Shown: in pieces, positions 46,935-59,006 of the stretch
How the letters are laid out: every line of letters begins with the position of its first letter
How positions within the stretch are numbered: position 1 is the stretch's first letter
Source of the DNA: Globodera rostochiensis
Lineage: Eukaryota; Nematoda; Chromadorea; Rhabditida; Heteroderidae
Reading direction: 5' to 3'
NCBI GenBank assembly: GCA_018350325.1
Contig: JAEVLN010000014.1
Location: 1,328,001 to 1,392,000 of the forward strand
DNA: 64,000 bases
Notes under the pieces: model-generated
Databases searched by the model: none
Told to the model about the DNA's origin: nothing
What the model saw: the letters and a program-made list of their open reading frames with translations, nothing else
Made by a program: the position numbers and the translations under genes

Positions 46935-49900
46935 TCACTCCTTCCATTTGCTGAGGTCCATTTGCGGTATTTCCGCACACGGAACGATCGGTCCGGTGCG
47001 GAAAGCTTCGCGCGGCACTGTCCGAATGTCATCTGCGTTGTCGCAGATGACACGGGCGAGGGACGAGCGGCGGATTTCGGCCAATTGGGCCCGCGAGAAT
47101 ATGCCGGGATTCTCGAAATATAATCTACGACAAAAACCGTTCATTTGTCGGAATCGATCGCCCCCCCCCCGCCACCTGTCCCCGTCACGAGTCCGCGCAA
47201 ATTGCGGTCCGATTATGCAGGCACTAAGCGAAAGAGCGCGATTAGACGTGAGAAAAAAGCCCCGGCACTTACACTGTGGGCCCGACCAAACCGCGCACCA
47301 CCGGATCCTCGAGAAGGCCCCCGACGAAAAGGTCGATTCTGTCTGAAAAGGGCGGGCGATTCGAACATTTCTAATCGTTGACCAAAATGCATTAAAATGC
47401 CAAAACCCACCGGGCGTGCCGTATATCCTCTGCAAATTTGTCCTGACTTCGGAGCTCATTATCTCACGGCTCAACTAAATCATTCAAAAGGATAAAAGTC
47501 CGTAGAATCGATGCCCAAAAGGTCAACGGACCTGATCAAAGGTTGTGGCTGTCGAAAGACCGCACAATTGGCGGAATCGCATATACGAGGGCACCTTACA
47601 AATGTCCTTTTAAGTTTGGCCAACAATTCAACTTTTGATCGGACCCCGTGATCGCGGCCCCGCTGAATGTTGATGGTCCCCAAGTCGGTGGTGCCAAACC
47701 TAAGTTGGTTATGGGCTTTAACACATTTAAAGGATGTTGTGGTGCCGAACAATTGTTCGGTGACTGTTCGGGTCAGACGCTGCGGCCTCTTCAACTGCTG
47801 GGACATCATTCCGCGAATTATTGGGTCCGGACCGCCCTAAAATGGAAAATAAAAAACGTAAGAAAATAGTTCAGCAGAGGGGCGACCTGAAAGATGAAGT
47901 GATCGGAATGGAGAGTGCCGTCGACGAAGGCAAATCCGCCGGATGGAATTGTTCGGCCGGCACTGTCCAGGCGGGGATAAAATTCCTGCAAATTCACAAA
48001 GCCCTCGGGGGCATTCTTTTCAACATTTTTTTGCCTGAATCATTCCGTGCCCGAAGCGATACGCCTGCGAAGTGAATTCGTTGGCAATGGTCGGGTCGAT
48101 GTTCGCGTCGTAGCCGCGGTAAGGGCCGACTAAAATTGGCTCCGTTTATGGGGGGAATATTCGAACAAAAGCAAATAAAATGACTGGTGGCAGCAAACGA
48201 AGAGCCCAGCACTTTCGGAAGGTATTCGCGGTAACAAATGGCCTAAAATTAAATAAATTAGCCCCCCAGCGTCCGAATAGGCGGAGAGGATACGGTAACA
48301 TTGGGTACTGTCTGTATTGTAGCTGAGGGCTACAGTATATTCGTGTATAGCAATTAAAGTGCCGTCTAAAGCACTCTCTTTACTCACTGTGCCCAACCTG
48401 AATAATGGCACCGACAATTTTGCGAGATTCCTGGAAAATGCGGTCGCCATTCTGAGGGGAAGAAAATGAATGAATTGGAAAAATTGGCAAATCGAATTCA
48501 CCCAATTGGGGTTCAATTGTTGCAGTCGCGAAGCAATCCTTTGGGGGGGGGGAGGCTTTTAAATTTAAATTTAACGGAAAAGCATACCGGTTATGTTCCC
48601 TGGTGAACATTAAATGAAAGGAGGTGAGGCCGAGGAACAGATTCACGCGACTGTCGCCGGCGATGAAAATGGCGGAACAGTCGCCGGATGAACGGCACTG
48701 CGACGAATCAAAGGGAAGAAGCCGCATTCTGAGGGGGGGGGGGGGAGGGTAAAGGCTAAAAGGAAATTGTGGAGAAAACCACCGACCCGTTGAAAGTGTT
48801 CATCTTAAGCAATCCGGTACTCCCTTCGCGAAACTTGCGCAAGTCGCCCACACTGAAAATGAACACTTTTCGAATGAAACGGGAAATGCATTCGCAAATG
48901 CCTTGAGCCGTAGATGGGCGATCCGTCGATGAACCTGAGCAAGCATCGATTCTTCTGAACTGTCCCGACTCCCCCCCCCCTCGATACCCGGTGTTTTCGT
49001 TCAGTTGTTGACGCGGCTTCGTCTTGCCCGAGCCGCAAATGGGCGACGAACGGGAAACGCGAAGACAGCCGTCCGCCTTGAAGTGGGCGTTGGGGTCGCT
49101 GGGCGACAGTTGGACGGACATACACTGACGGGGGGGGGGGGGGTAATGACCACAGGGAACGGCAGGAATTATCTGTTCTAAACCAACCAACCCGGGATGT
49201 AATGTTTTGGCACACATTGCACTTGGCCGACGGGACCAGCGTCGTTTTGGCCAAGTCATGCGAAATGAATTGGCCAAATTGCATCAGAAGAGCGTTGAAC
49301 TCGGTGATGGTCACTTGCTAAAGCGAATTGGCACTTTAAAATTATCTAAAATTTGGTGCCTTTGTAGTGGACAAAACGTTGAGGTTGATCTCGCGCGGAT
49401 TTGGCCTCAATGTGCTGCGAATTGACGCTGAATTTCGGTGTTTTTTATTCATTTAAAAAACATTTATACAAATTGGCTCGGACAGTCCGTTGTCATATTC
49501 GGGAGGAAGCAACCTAAAAACGTTTTGACATAAACAATCCAAAAGTTCGAGACTTTCTCGAGACTCTCGAGAAGTTCACCAACAGAACTTACCGGCTGTA
49601 GGGTCGAAAGGCGGCGCCACGAAGGGGAGAGCGGAAATTGTTGCAGGTGCCGTCCATTGTACGGAAGAAGAGATTGTAGCAGAGGGAACTGAACGGTTAC
49701 GGATGGAAGTTTGAAGCTTTGAAGCATTGAAGCTTTAGTGTCCCCAATATAAGCCGATGCCAACAACGGGGGGGGGGCATGGCCATTAATGTACCGTTCA
49801 CATTCTGCTTCGTCCAGCCTCGGCACGCATGCATTGGCGATATTCGAACGGACGACCTGTTCTTGTGAGAGCGGGCGACGGCCCGAATTGTCTGGAGAAG

Positions 49901-51016
49901 AAGGAATTCGACGTGTAATTACTGCAATTGGGGCCAAAGGTCGCGTCAAAAAGTGCCGTACCTTCAGTCGCTGACACTAAACGTTCTCGAAGCAAAACTT
50001 CGGCTGCATTCGATGGGTCGGCTTGGATTTGTTTGCAACGTTGAAGCGGGGAACGACTGATGACGGTTGGGAATGGTGCCGTTGTTATTATTGGGGGTGG
50101 TGGCGGAGGTGGGGGCCTGGGGGTTTGCCGCGTTGTCGTCGTTGGGGGAGGCGGTGGGGGCGGTGGGGGCGGTCTTGCCGTTGTGCTGGTGACGGGTGGA
50201 GGAGGCGCAACGAACCGTCGCGTTGTGGTGGTCACTGGGGGAGGGGGCGGGGGAGGGACAGGACGACGGGGCGGAGGAGGTCGGTGACCGGGCACAAAGG
50301 TGAAGGGACGTCTCACCGGCGCTTCAATACGAAAAAATTTGTTTGAAAGAAATTGGCCCGAAGTATCGAAAAATAAATAATTCAAATTGCAATAAATAAA
50401 ATTCAAAATTCCGACGAATCCAACGTTTTATGTGTCTTTAAATAAACAAACGTCGATGGCACGAGTTGCAGGCGAGTTGGCAGTTGGAATCTGAACCTTT
50501 TATGTATTAACACCAATGCTTGATCTGTCTTAAGCAGTGTGTATAAAAACAATCAAATTTAATAATTTTGGAAGTCCCCCCCCCCCCCCCCCCCCCCACC
50601 GACCCATCCATCCTTTGTTGGTCCGGCATTCGCCCACCGATGCCCAAAAGCGACACCACTCGTGCTGATCACAGCATCCGTTCAGACGACATTTGAAGTT
50701 GCGCGTGATCGGAAAGTCGTCACTAGTCCGACCTAAATAAGTCCAAACAATGAACACATAAATTGTATTGGTAGTGAGTGAGTTTGTTTAATTCTGCAGA
50801 ATTCAGACTGTCTGTCTGTCTTCTGTCCGTCTCCATCTCTATGAACCGACCCGTCCCAATTATGGTGCTGAACACAAACAGCAACAGAACAAAAGCTGTC
50901 GATGATGTTCGCCGTTGTTGTGTTCTTCTTGTCCTGGCGCCGTCACCCGTCGATTGGACCCTTTGCTCTCTTCTCACTCTGGTGCCGTTTTCGTCCGTTT
51001 CTGATGTGCCCTCCAT
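46935..51016 (-). CDS. ShKT-domain animal haem peroxidase (SKPO/MLT-7 type)
   Basis: Membrane-anchored or secreted peroxidase; nematode relatives crosslink cuticle tyrosines or act in mucosal defence. ATG at 51016 gives a charged N-terminus and a hydrophobic segment [15 protein letters not shown], better as a signal anchor than a classic signal peptide. A ShKT-like Cys block follows ([20 protein letters not shown]), then a long Pro/Thr linker (50300-50080). The peroxidase domain holds [25 protein letters not shown] (distal His), [49 protein letters not shown] (proximal His), [55 protein letters not shown] and [17 protein letters not shown]. It ends MDLSKWKE. All haem-pocket motifs are present, so it should be active. 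About 17 exons, some frames rebuilt by eye. Confidence 0.88.
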
Positions 51017-53304
51017 CACAAAAATGCCACGTTTTGGGGACAAATTCTGGCAAAATGGAGGACAACAGAAAGAAAGCAAAAGATTTAATAAGTCGTAAAT
51101 AACTGAAAGATAATGGAATGTGAGTGAGTAAGGCGACGGCGGGAGGTAATGGGCCAACAAACCGCGGAGGAGAGGAACACAGGGACTGTCTGTCCACAAC
51201 ACTTTAAACATTTTGCTTTTGTCAGGGAACAACCCCAGAGGGGTCGAGTCATTGCTTAAGGCACTTCCGACAAAAAAAAGGGGGAAGAGGGGGTGGGGGA
51301 AGTGACATTCAATTTGCAAGAGATTGTAGCAGTTTAGGCATAATTACTGCGCGTCGGGAGAAGACGCCCCCCCCCCGCCAATTCGGAGGGGTAAAACCTC
51401 CGACACGACACCCTCCCGAAGTCCAACTTTAAACTCGTGGCCAAAAAGTCGGAGGCAGCGAATAATTGACTGACCCTGAAAATGCTGAAGGTTTGAACTG
51501 GTTCGATATGCTGTGATGTAACCACCCCAAGGATAATTTGTACAATCAAACTCATTAATGACCTTTTGGAGGGGAATTTGGACAAAAAAAGTTTGTTGGA
51601 ATGAATAAATTGTACAAAAGAGACACTGGAAGAGGGGAGGGTCAGCGACGATCGATGCTTTTGTTGCTATAAGTGAAGTGCAATTTGTTGTGCAATCAAA
51701 CGGAGGCAGCGATCAATGTGGAACAGAACGACGATGGCCTAATCAGAGGTCATTTGGGACGGGGGACGGGGGGGGCGGTGGGGGGGGGGGGGAGGACCAG
51801 TTTAGAAAAGCATCGCCGAGGGGGAGGGAAACAACACCTTCGCCTGTTGCCTTTGGCTGCCGATCGTTCCCCGTCAACGGCTTTTTTCCCCAATCACCCC
51901 ACCCCAGCCCCTTTCATCATGCGGTTCATATCTCTCCAATATCGGCGGGGGGGGGGGCGCGAAGTTGGAACCGGCGATCATTTATTATTGTTCTTTGAAC
52001 CGAAAGCGAAGGCCCCCCCCCCCCAATATGTACAATTCAATTGGTTCCAAAAAACAAACGTTTCGGAGGAGTTCATTTTTTGGGCCAATTTTTGAGTCAG
52101 AAATTGCGCACTTTCTGCCGATATTTCCAAATATTGGAATTGTCGCCGAAGGCACAACCGGAAGTTCGTTTTACAATGAATGAATGGGCTTTTGTGAACA
52201 AAAACAAACATTTCCGGAGAAAATGAATGGAGTGAGTGAGAGGTTGTGAGGGTGAAGAGGGGGGGTGGGGGGTGGGATGGGTTGTGGTGGACTCATACCC
52301 CCCCCCCCCTTCAGCCCCTAAAGACCAAACCCCGAAAAATCGGAGAAGTGCCCTCAGTCCCATAGATAAAACACAAATTTCGCAGCATTTGCTCCTCCTC
52401 ATTTCGCGCAGATTCACTTTTTTCCTTCCTTCGGCAAACAATTGCGTCTGTTCTCTCTCAATGCCTCGGGCAATTTGAACAGAATTGCAGTGACAACAAT
52501 AACAACAACACATCGCCCGGGGGGAGCAAGGACTGATGGTCGCGCGAACGGACAAAAACATGGCAACGTGTTGCTTGTATTTGTGATTAATGAATGACTG
52601 ATGAATTCGAATGAAACTCTTCTTCCACACCTCGGCTCCATCTCTTCTTATTGTCAGTGGGAGAAAGTTGTGAATGAATTGCTGCTACGGGTGAACAGCC
52701 CGCGAATGTTGTCATTGACAAGCGTCACAGAGCCTTCCCCCGAGGGGAACGATTGATTCTTTGTCGTGTTGCGTTACGAGGAAGGAATTGAAGAACAGCA
52801 GAACATACTCGAGAAGACTATACATACTTAAAAAGAAAGGCGTTGAATTGTCGTCGTTGTCATTGTTTGATGTCCTCCAAAAAGATACATACTCATTTTC
52901 TCTTTCTGTTATGCCCGGGGGAACCCCCATAAAAAGAAAATTGATGATTTTTATTTCAGTTTTAAATTTACAATTTTACAGGCTTTCGAATTATTCAGTC
53001 TACAAATAATGTGAGTTGTTGAGTCTGTTAGTGTGCTTTTGGTGATGGGTTGAAATAATTTTTGAATTTAGTGTATTTTTATTGGCGAAAGGTCTAGCGG
53101 TAATAAAATGCAAAAATGAATTGTTGTGCCCCGGGGGCTGCGGCGGACGTTCTCTCGTCGTCTGATTCTCTTCATTTGTTAGCCCAAAGGCCAATTTTGC
53201 CGATCCGGTAATAAGCACCGAATCCGAACTTCGCTTTTTTTTACTACGCGGCGTCTAATTATTTTATCCATTTCCATTGTTACATCGTTTTTAATTTCAC
53301 TTAA
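51017..53304. other. Divergent intergenic region, no gene seen
   Basis: 2.3 kb between the peroxidase (minus) and the methyltransferase (plus), holding both promoters. Contains G or C runs (51367-51376, 51779-51791, 52016-52024, 52301-52310) and AT-rich parts. Open frames up to 198 codons extend the first peroxidase exon region in other frames or lack support. Confidence 0.5.
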
Positions 53305-54468
53305 ATGGCTAAATGGATTTGCAACAAAGTAAATCAAGGGCTAAAGAGTCAGGTTTGTTTTTGTGTTCGTTCACGTTTCTGTTGATGAACACTTTGGTAA
53401 CATTCAGATATTTTTGCCTTCCACAATAACTGCTGCAACAAAATGGGCTTATGATTCCCGGCCTGTTTTGTCGGCAGTTATTCGCCATTTGGACGTTCAA
53501 CAAGGCAAGAACGGGGACGGGAGAGGAGGGAGCAAATTTATGTTATTGTTTTCAGATGACAACGTTTTCGAAGTCGGCTTTGGTGTCGGGTTGGGCTTAC
53601 AAATGCTTCTGAAGAAGGTTTTGGATGGGAATGGCTCGGTTTGCGGAAGTGAACGGTCTGCTTATTTGCTCAACTTCGTGGAGAAAGGCGTTTTAGCGCT
53701 GAACAAAAAAAGATTCGGACGCGACAAACATTTAATGTCGGGGAAGTTGACGTTGCACGAGGTAATATTTGTTTTTTAGAAACTAATTTTGTATTTAAAT
53801 TTAATAGTATAGGCCCTGGACGATTCGTTGCCTTTCACCGATAATATTTTTGACACAATTTACCATGTCGACGTTTTCTACGGTTGGAGTCAGTCGGAAA
53901 TGGACACAATTTGTCGGGAATTGTTGCGAGTGTTGAGGCCGTTGCGGTCACTCGTCTGTGGCATGGAATTGCGCAGACTGCGCACATTGAGCGATTATGG
54001 CATTTTGGAAGAACAAGAATTTGACCCCATGCGATACATGGAATCTTTGCAGAGGGTCGGCTTTGAAAACATTGAGGTCGGTTAACGTTCAATTTTGTAA
54101 AAAAAAATTTGAAATATAATGGAGAACATTTTCAGGTTGTTTATGAGAAAATCGACAGAAATGGAAATCCGAGCGACAAAAGAGATTCGGTAGAAATCCA
54201 ACTGATTTTTGCTCGGAAACCCATCCGGCCTTTGCTGGAAGAAGTCCAATCGGGCTGGGCACAGTTCGAAGAGCAATTGCAAAAAGAATTGGAGCAGAAA
54301 CCTGAAGCAGTCCCCCAAATTCCCGGGAAGACATTGAGACAATTGGAAAAGGAATTGTTTGAACATTTGGAAGAGGAGGAGAGGGAAAAGGAGGCCATTT
54401 GGAGGAGAGGAGAGCCTAAATTCTTTGGCATTAACAAGAAAAAGTCGGTTTTAACTTTTTATTGTTGA
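53305..54468 (+). CDS. SAM-dependent methyltransferase, family uncertain
   Basis: Class I methyltransferase; substrate unknown. ATG at 53305 reads MAKWICNKVNQGLKSQ. The next exons give TAATKWAYDSRPVLSAVIRH, then motif I DNVFEVGFGVGLGLQ, an acidic residue after GSVCGSE for SAM ribose binding, DDSLPFTDNIFDTIYHVDVF (motif post-II/III with the typical D.LPF...FD), ICRELLRVLRPL, and RYMESLQRVGFENIEVVYEK, the usual order of Methyltransf_11-type enzymes. The last exon adds a charged coiled coil (LRQLEKELFEHLEEEEREKE) and ends FGINKKKSVLTFYC. The intron before motif I (53505-53555) has a GC donor. The methionyl-tRNA synthetase frame begins a few tens of bases after the stop, which makes the 3' end uncertain. 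Confidence 0.7.
53505..53555 (+). other. 51-nt GC-AG intron in the methyltransferase
   Basis: Donor CAAG/GCAAGA, acceptor TTGTTTTCAG. The 51 nt are stop-free and in frame. Removing them joins DVQQ to DDNVFEVGFG and gives a normal spacing before motif I. AAG/GCAAG is the usual context of GC donors. Confidence 0.75.
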
Positions 54469-54489
54469 ACAAATCGCCGTGTGATTGGA

Positions 54490-57084
54490 GCCTTTACAAT
54501 TCTTTAAAGATTTTAGACTTCCGTTGGACGGGCGAAGGAATGTTTTGATCACTTCCGCACTTCCATATGTCAACAATGTGCCGCATTTGGGCAATATCAT
54601 CGGTTCCATGTTGAGTGCTGACGTTTTTTCGAGGTGTACAAATATTTGGGGATTGAATTGAAATGAATGTGCTGAACAAAATCCGATTCACAGATATTGT
54701 CGAATGAGAGAGTATCAAAGTCTTTTTATTTGTGGCACGGATGAATACGGAACTGCGACAGAAATGAAAGCACTTTCGGGTTGTTCTATTCGAATAAATT
54801 TTAATGCTTTTGCCTCTTTCAGAAGGAATCTCTCCCCGCAAACTTTGCGATAAATTTTATGCGTTGCACAAAAAAGTGTACGATTGGTTATCCATCGATT
54901 TTGATTTTTTTGGACGAACGACAAACCAACACCAGACAGAGTAAATAAACGGCTTTAGAAGAATCAATTAAAAATCGTTTAATTTAGAATTGCGCAGGAA
55001 ATTTTCAAAAAAGTTCATGAGAACGGTTACACGTCCATTGGCACGCAAATGCAATTACATTGTGGGAATTGCCAAAAGTATAAAACTTTTTAGTGATTTC
55101 ATTTATTCTTTTCTCAAACTTTTCTTAATTTAAGATTTCTTGCCGACCGATTTGTCAATGGAATATGCCCGCATTGTGATTTCGGCGATGCCCGGGGGGA
55201 CCAATGCGATGGTGCGTTTGTTTTTTGCCTTTTTTTAATCAAAAATTACACATTTGAAGGGTGTGGACGTCTTTTGGACGGTGTTGAGTTGGTCGAGCCC
55301 AAATGTGTTATTTGCGGGAACAAACCGATTCCGGAGGAATCTCGACACATTTTTCTTGATTTGGACACACTCAGCGTATTCGCTTTGCCATTTTTACACG
55401 AACAATTTACGCCATTTAGCCACAATTGCAACACTTTCTGGACAAAACGTTGGACTCGCCCAACTCCCGTTGGTCCGGCAGTGCCGTTGCGATAACCAAA
55501 AGTTGGCTGAAGAAGGGCTTGGAGAAGCGTTGCATCACTCGTGACCTGAAATGGGGAACGCCGGTCCCGATGAAAGAGTTCGTGTCCAAAGTGTTCTATG
55601 TGTGGTTCGATGCCCCAATTGGCTACATGTCCATCACCAAATCCCTTCTCGGCGAAGATTGGAGTCGGTGGTGGAAAAGCCCGGACGAAGTTGAACTGTT
55701 CAACTTTCTCGGCAAAGACAACGTCGCTTTCCACAGCATAATCTTTCCGGCAACTTTGTTGGCCACCAAAGAGCCGTTCACGCAGCCCCGGCACATTTGT
55801 GCAACGGAACATCTCCTTTACGGGGAACAAAAATTCAGCAAATCGCGTGGCGTCGGCGTGTTCGGCGATTCCGTCGCGAGCATTGGCATTCCCGCCGATG
55901 TTATTCGTTTTTATTTGCTTTATATGCGTCCGGAGGGGGCGGACACCGCATTTTGCTGGGACGATTTTGCAGCAAAAGTATTTTTCGTCCTCCAAAATTA
56001 ATAAACAATTTGAATTTAGGTGAACTCTGAACTTTTGGCAAATCTTGGCAATTTTGTGCTGCGGACGCTCACTTTTCTTTCCAATAATTACGGCGGACTT
56101 CAACCACCGATTGAACCGACTTCGGTTGAGGACGAACTTTTCACGACGGTTGACCAGGAAATGAGGGAATATGTGAGGGCCATGGAAGACGTGCGTATGA
56201 GAGACGCGTTGCAACACATTTTGGCCATTTCGCGGAAGGGCAACCAGTACATGCAGGCCGGGCAGCCGTGGGCGTTAGTGAAGGGCACGCCGGAAGAACG
56301 GTCTGTTCGTGTGATCAAGTGGCTGTGCACACTGCACAACGCAGGCCTTTTTTGGAGAATGGAGTGGTCTACAATTTTTGGTCGTCGTCTGATTACCCCC
56401 CCCCCCCCTCAAAGAAATTCTTTCCGATTTCCAGCTAAATAAAGATAATTAATTGCTTATAAGATTTTTGCAGTAAGCGAGCCGGAACGATCATTGGCGT
56501 CTCCGCCAACCTCAATGTGCTGCTTTCCGTGCTGCTCTACCCGTTCATGCCCAACACAAGCGAACAAATTCAGGAACAGTGCAATTTGTCGAAGAACATC
56601 GTTATGCCCGAGCACTTCATTCTGTTCCTTAAGGCTGGACACAAACACAACAAGGTGAGATCGTCGATCAATTCGCTCTTGTTTTTGAACATTTTGTGCG
56701 CTTGTTTTTTAACATTTTGTGGGATTTAGGGGTGTTTGAACAATCTTTGCCCGATCACTGGTTATTTAATTGTCCTTTTCCTTAAAGCCTTTCGCTCTGT
56801 TCACCAAACTTGAGCATGCGAAGGTGGCCGAGTGTAAAGCGTTGTTTGGGGGCACTCAGCGGCAGGCAGAAACGAAATCCGACGGCAAAGGCGCGGCGAT
56901 TCCTCCGCCGTCAACAAACGCTGTCAAAGAGCCATCCCAAAAGCAACAACAGTCAAAGAAACAGACGGCCATTGGTGGGAAAAAAGTAGCCGCTTCTGTC
57001 CCAACGGCGACGGATGATTCAATTGACCAAAATCGTCTGCGAACGGAAAGAAAAGTCAGGAGAGAGACGAATAATCCCAAATAG
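54490..57084 (+). CDS. mars-1: Cytoplasmic methionyl-tRNA synthetase (5' end unresolved)
   Basis: Charges tRNA-Met in the cytosol. Blocks in order: [20 protein letters not shown] with the HIGH-like [44 protein letters not shown], two zinc-knuckle pairs (CGNCQKF..., [18 protein letters not shown] and CVICGN), [49 protein letters not shown], the KMSKS loop [13 protein letters not shown], and [20 protein letters not shown]. The anticodon-binding helical domain and a Lys/Gln-rich tail ending RRETNNPK follow. There is no tRNA-binding EMAPII domain. The frame is open from a TGA at about 54487 but contains no ATG before HIGH, so the initiator is elsewhere. AATAAA at 57142. Confidence 0.92.
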
Positions 57085-57141
57085 CTTTATCTAAACTCCC
57101 CCCCCCCCCCCGCATTCTCTTTTGCTGACAATTTGTGTTTG

Positions 57142-57147
57142 AATAAA
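57142..57147 (+). terminator. AATAAA signal, methionyl-tRNA synthetase
   Basis: AATAAA 58 nt after the synthetase stop, following a C run at 57101-57112. Confidence 0.6.
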
Positions 57148-57328
57148 AATGAAATATAATAATGAAAGAAAGGGCGCAAAGCACTACCGACAAATCCGAT
57201 GGAGTAGCACTAAATATGCATGAGTATTTAGAGGGCGATAATGCTGTTTACCAAATGGAAACGGCCTCCAGAAATTCCATGAACTGCTCCATGTTGATGC
57301 CCAGCCAATCCAAATTAATCGTTCTTTG

Positions 57329-57777
57329 CTACTTTTCCTTCATTTCAACGCGGAGCATTCCTCGGACCATCGGCGAGACGGACATCAGCCGAAGGGCGGA
57401 CACCGTCACCTGACGGTCGCCGATGTTAACCGTCAAATCATCGTCCAGAGAGCTAAGCGGAGGGCATGGACTGCACAAATGTTAAAAATTTGAAAAAATA
57501 AATCAAATTGTCCTTACTTCTCAATCACGGCTATCGGACATTCACACCGTAATGCAAATTCGGACGTTTCACACAGTGACTTCCCGAAACCGCCAAAATC
57601 CGAAACCACCAGAAAACTGGAACCGGGAAAACTGTTCACACAGGATATTTCTACCTTATGCGGGAATGATTCCCGAATTAAAATACTACCAATCAATTCC
57701 TCTCGTTGAGCTGAGTACAAATCCGCAAAAAGTTTGCGCCGGGAACCGCTCAAAAGTTGGCCAAAATGGGTTGGCAT
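57329..57777 (-). pseudogene. BTB-domain protein, interrupted by TAG
   Basis: Exon 1 (ATG at 57777) reads MPTHFGQLLSGSRRKLFADL and CVNSFPGSSFLVVSDFGGFG, ending VIE at a GTAAGG donor. After a short intron the frame runs through LDDDLTVNIGDRQVTVSALR and LMSVSPMVRGMLRVEMKEK, a BTB fold start (held strand, then SP.VR.ML...M.EK). A TAG (57329-57331) follows, but the same frame continues in BTB-like sequence (QRTINLDWLGINMEQFMEFL, then EAVS). The BTB domain is therefore cut in its middle. It may be a pseudogene, an assembly error or read-through. Exon 1 is not recognised. Confidence 0.5.
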
Positions 57778-59006
57778 TGTGTTTTTTGAGTTTGTTTTGA
57801 TAATTTATTGAAATTTGAGTGCAATTTTAGCCAATTGTCCAATGTGTGAAATGTCCGGACAACCTCAATCACTTCTCGTTTTTTTTTGAGAATTTTGATA
57901 ACAATCGAAGTCGGGTTTTCGATCGACTGGATAGTCCCCCTTTGCTGAGTATGATTTCCTAAAAATTTGTGAAGCAAAAATCCACTTGCTTTAAATTTTA
58001 CATTTCATTTTCACACATTGTGTCCCTTGTTCCCAATGCAATGAAACAATTTGTCCCCCATTTTTCGAAAAAAATAAAATGTAAGAGAATGGATTCCCAT
58101 TTTCGTGTGCCGACAAGCCGTGGGAATTTTTTAAAAATTGGCGATTTTACTTATCTCCCGGCGGCGCCTACGGCACCTTCGAGCACTTCGACCTTTAGGG
58201 GTGCTTTTACTTTAACATTCCGAATAATAATTTCATCCTTTCATTTTATTTTTAGCAATTACATACCTACAAAATCATTACAAAAGCTCATAAGACCCCC
58301 TACTAAAAAGCAAAAAAAGAGACGGGCAAACCTGGAAAACTCTACCTATGTTATCCAAATGGAAAAAACTGCAATTAAAAATTATTTGAAAGTTTTTGGT
58401 CGTTCCGTTTCATTTTTTTATACACCGTTTTTGGCCGCTAGAGCTGGACACCGCGCTCTCTATGCCGAGTTTTCTGTATCCCCCCCCCCCTCAACATTTA
58501 CCTATTTGTTTTTCTTCATTTGACACGCTACATAATCCGCCCATAAATGCGTGGATATTTTTGACCTTTCTCCCTCCATTCAACACATTTCCCCTTATGT
58601 TACTGGTCCGTGTTCTTCCCAGTTCTGAGCAGCACTCGGGTGTTATCGAATGTGCTGATTTGTGAGTTGCCCCCTATTTTAGACATGTTTCTGGGGGTTT
58701 TCGGAGTCGTCTCTATAATCCGACCTCCAATTCGAACCCAGAATTTTTTCAAATAAAATTTCCCAAATTTCTTTTGGTCTAAAATCGATCAAAATGCATG
58801 CACCATTCGCAAATTTTGTGTGGCGTTTTAGGTATTGAGCAATCGCGAAGGGACGCCATGGAGTCGCTCGGCTATGTGCTTATGTACTTCAACCGTGGAA
58901 ATTTGCCGTAAACATTTTGTTTTCATTCTAAGGATGTTAGGTAATTGGATGTGTGGTTGGAAGGGTGGATGTAAATTCAGTTGTTGTGAGTGACCGGAGA
59001 ATTGTT
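57778..59006. other. Intergenic, no gene seen
   Basis: 1.2 kb, AT-rich on the left, with a C run at 58481-58490. A 184-codon frame at 57969-58523 on plus has no splice or family support and a composition typical of chance frames in AT-rich DNA. Confidence 0.4.

Noticed and set aside
52097..52630. 177-codon minus-strand frame upstream of the peroxidase
   Set aside because: Low-complexity, crosses a C run, no acceptor joining it to any gene.
57969..58523. 184-codon plus-strand frame
   Set aside because: AT-rich composition with no motif, and no splice or promoter support.
58725..58760. ATTCGAACCC motif suggesting a tRNA T-loop
   Set aside because: No pairing T stem, acceptor stem or box A could be found around it.
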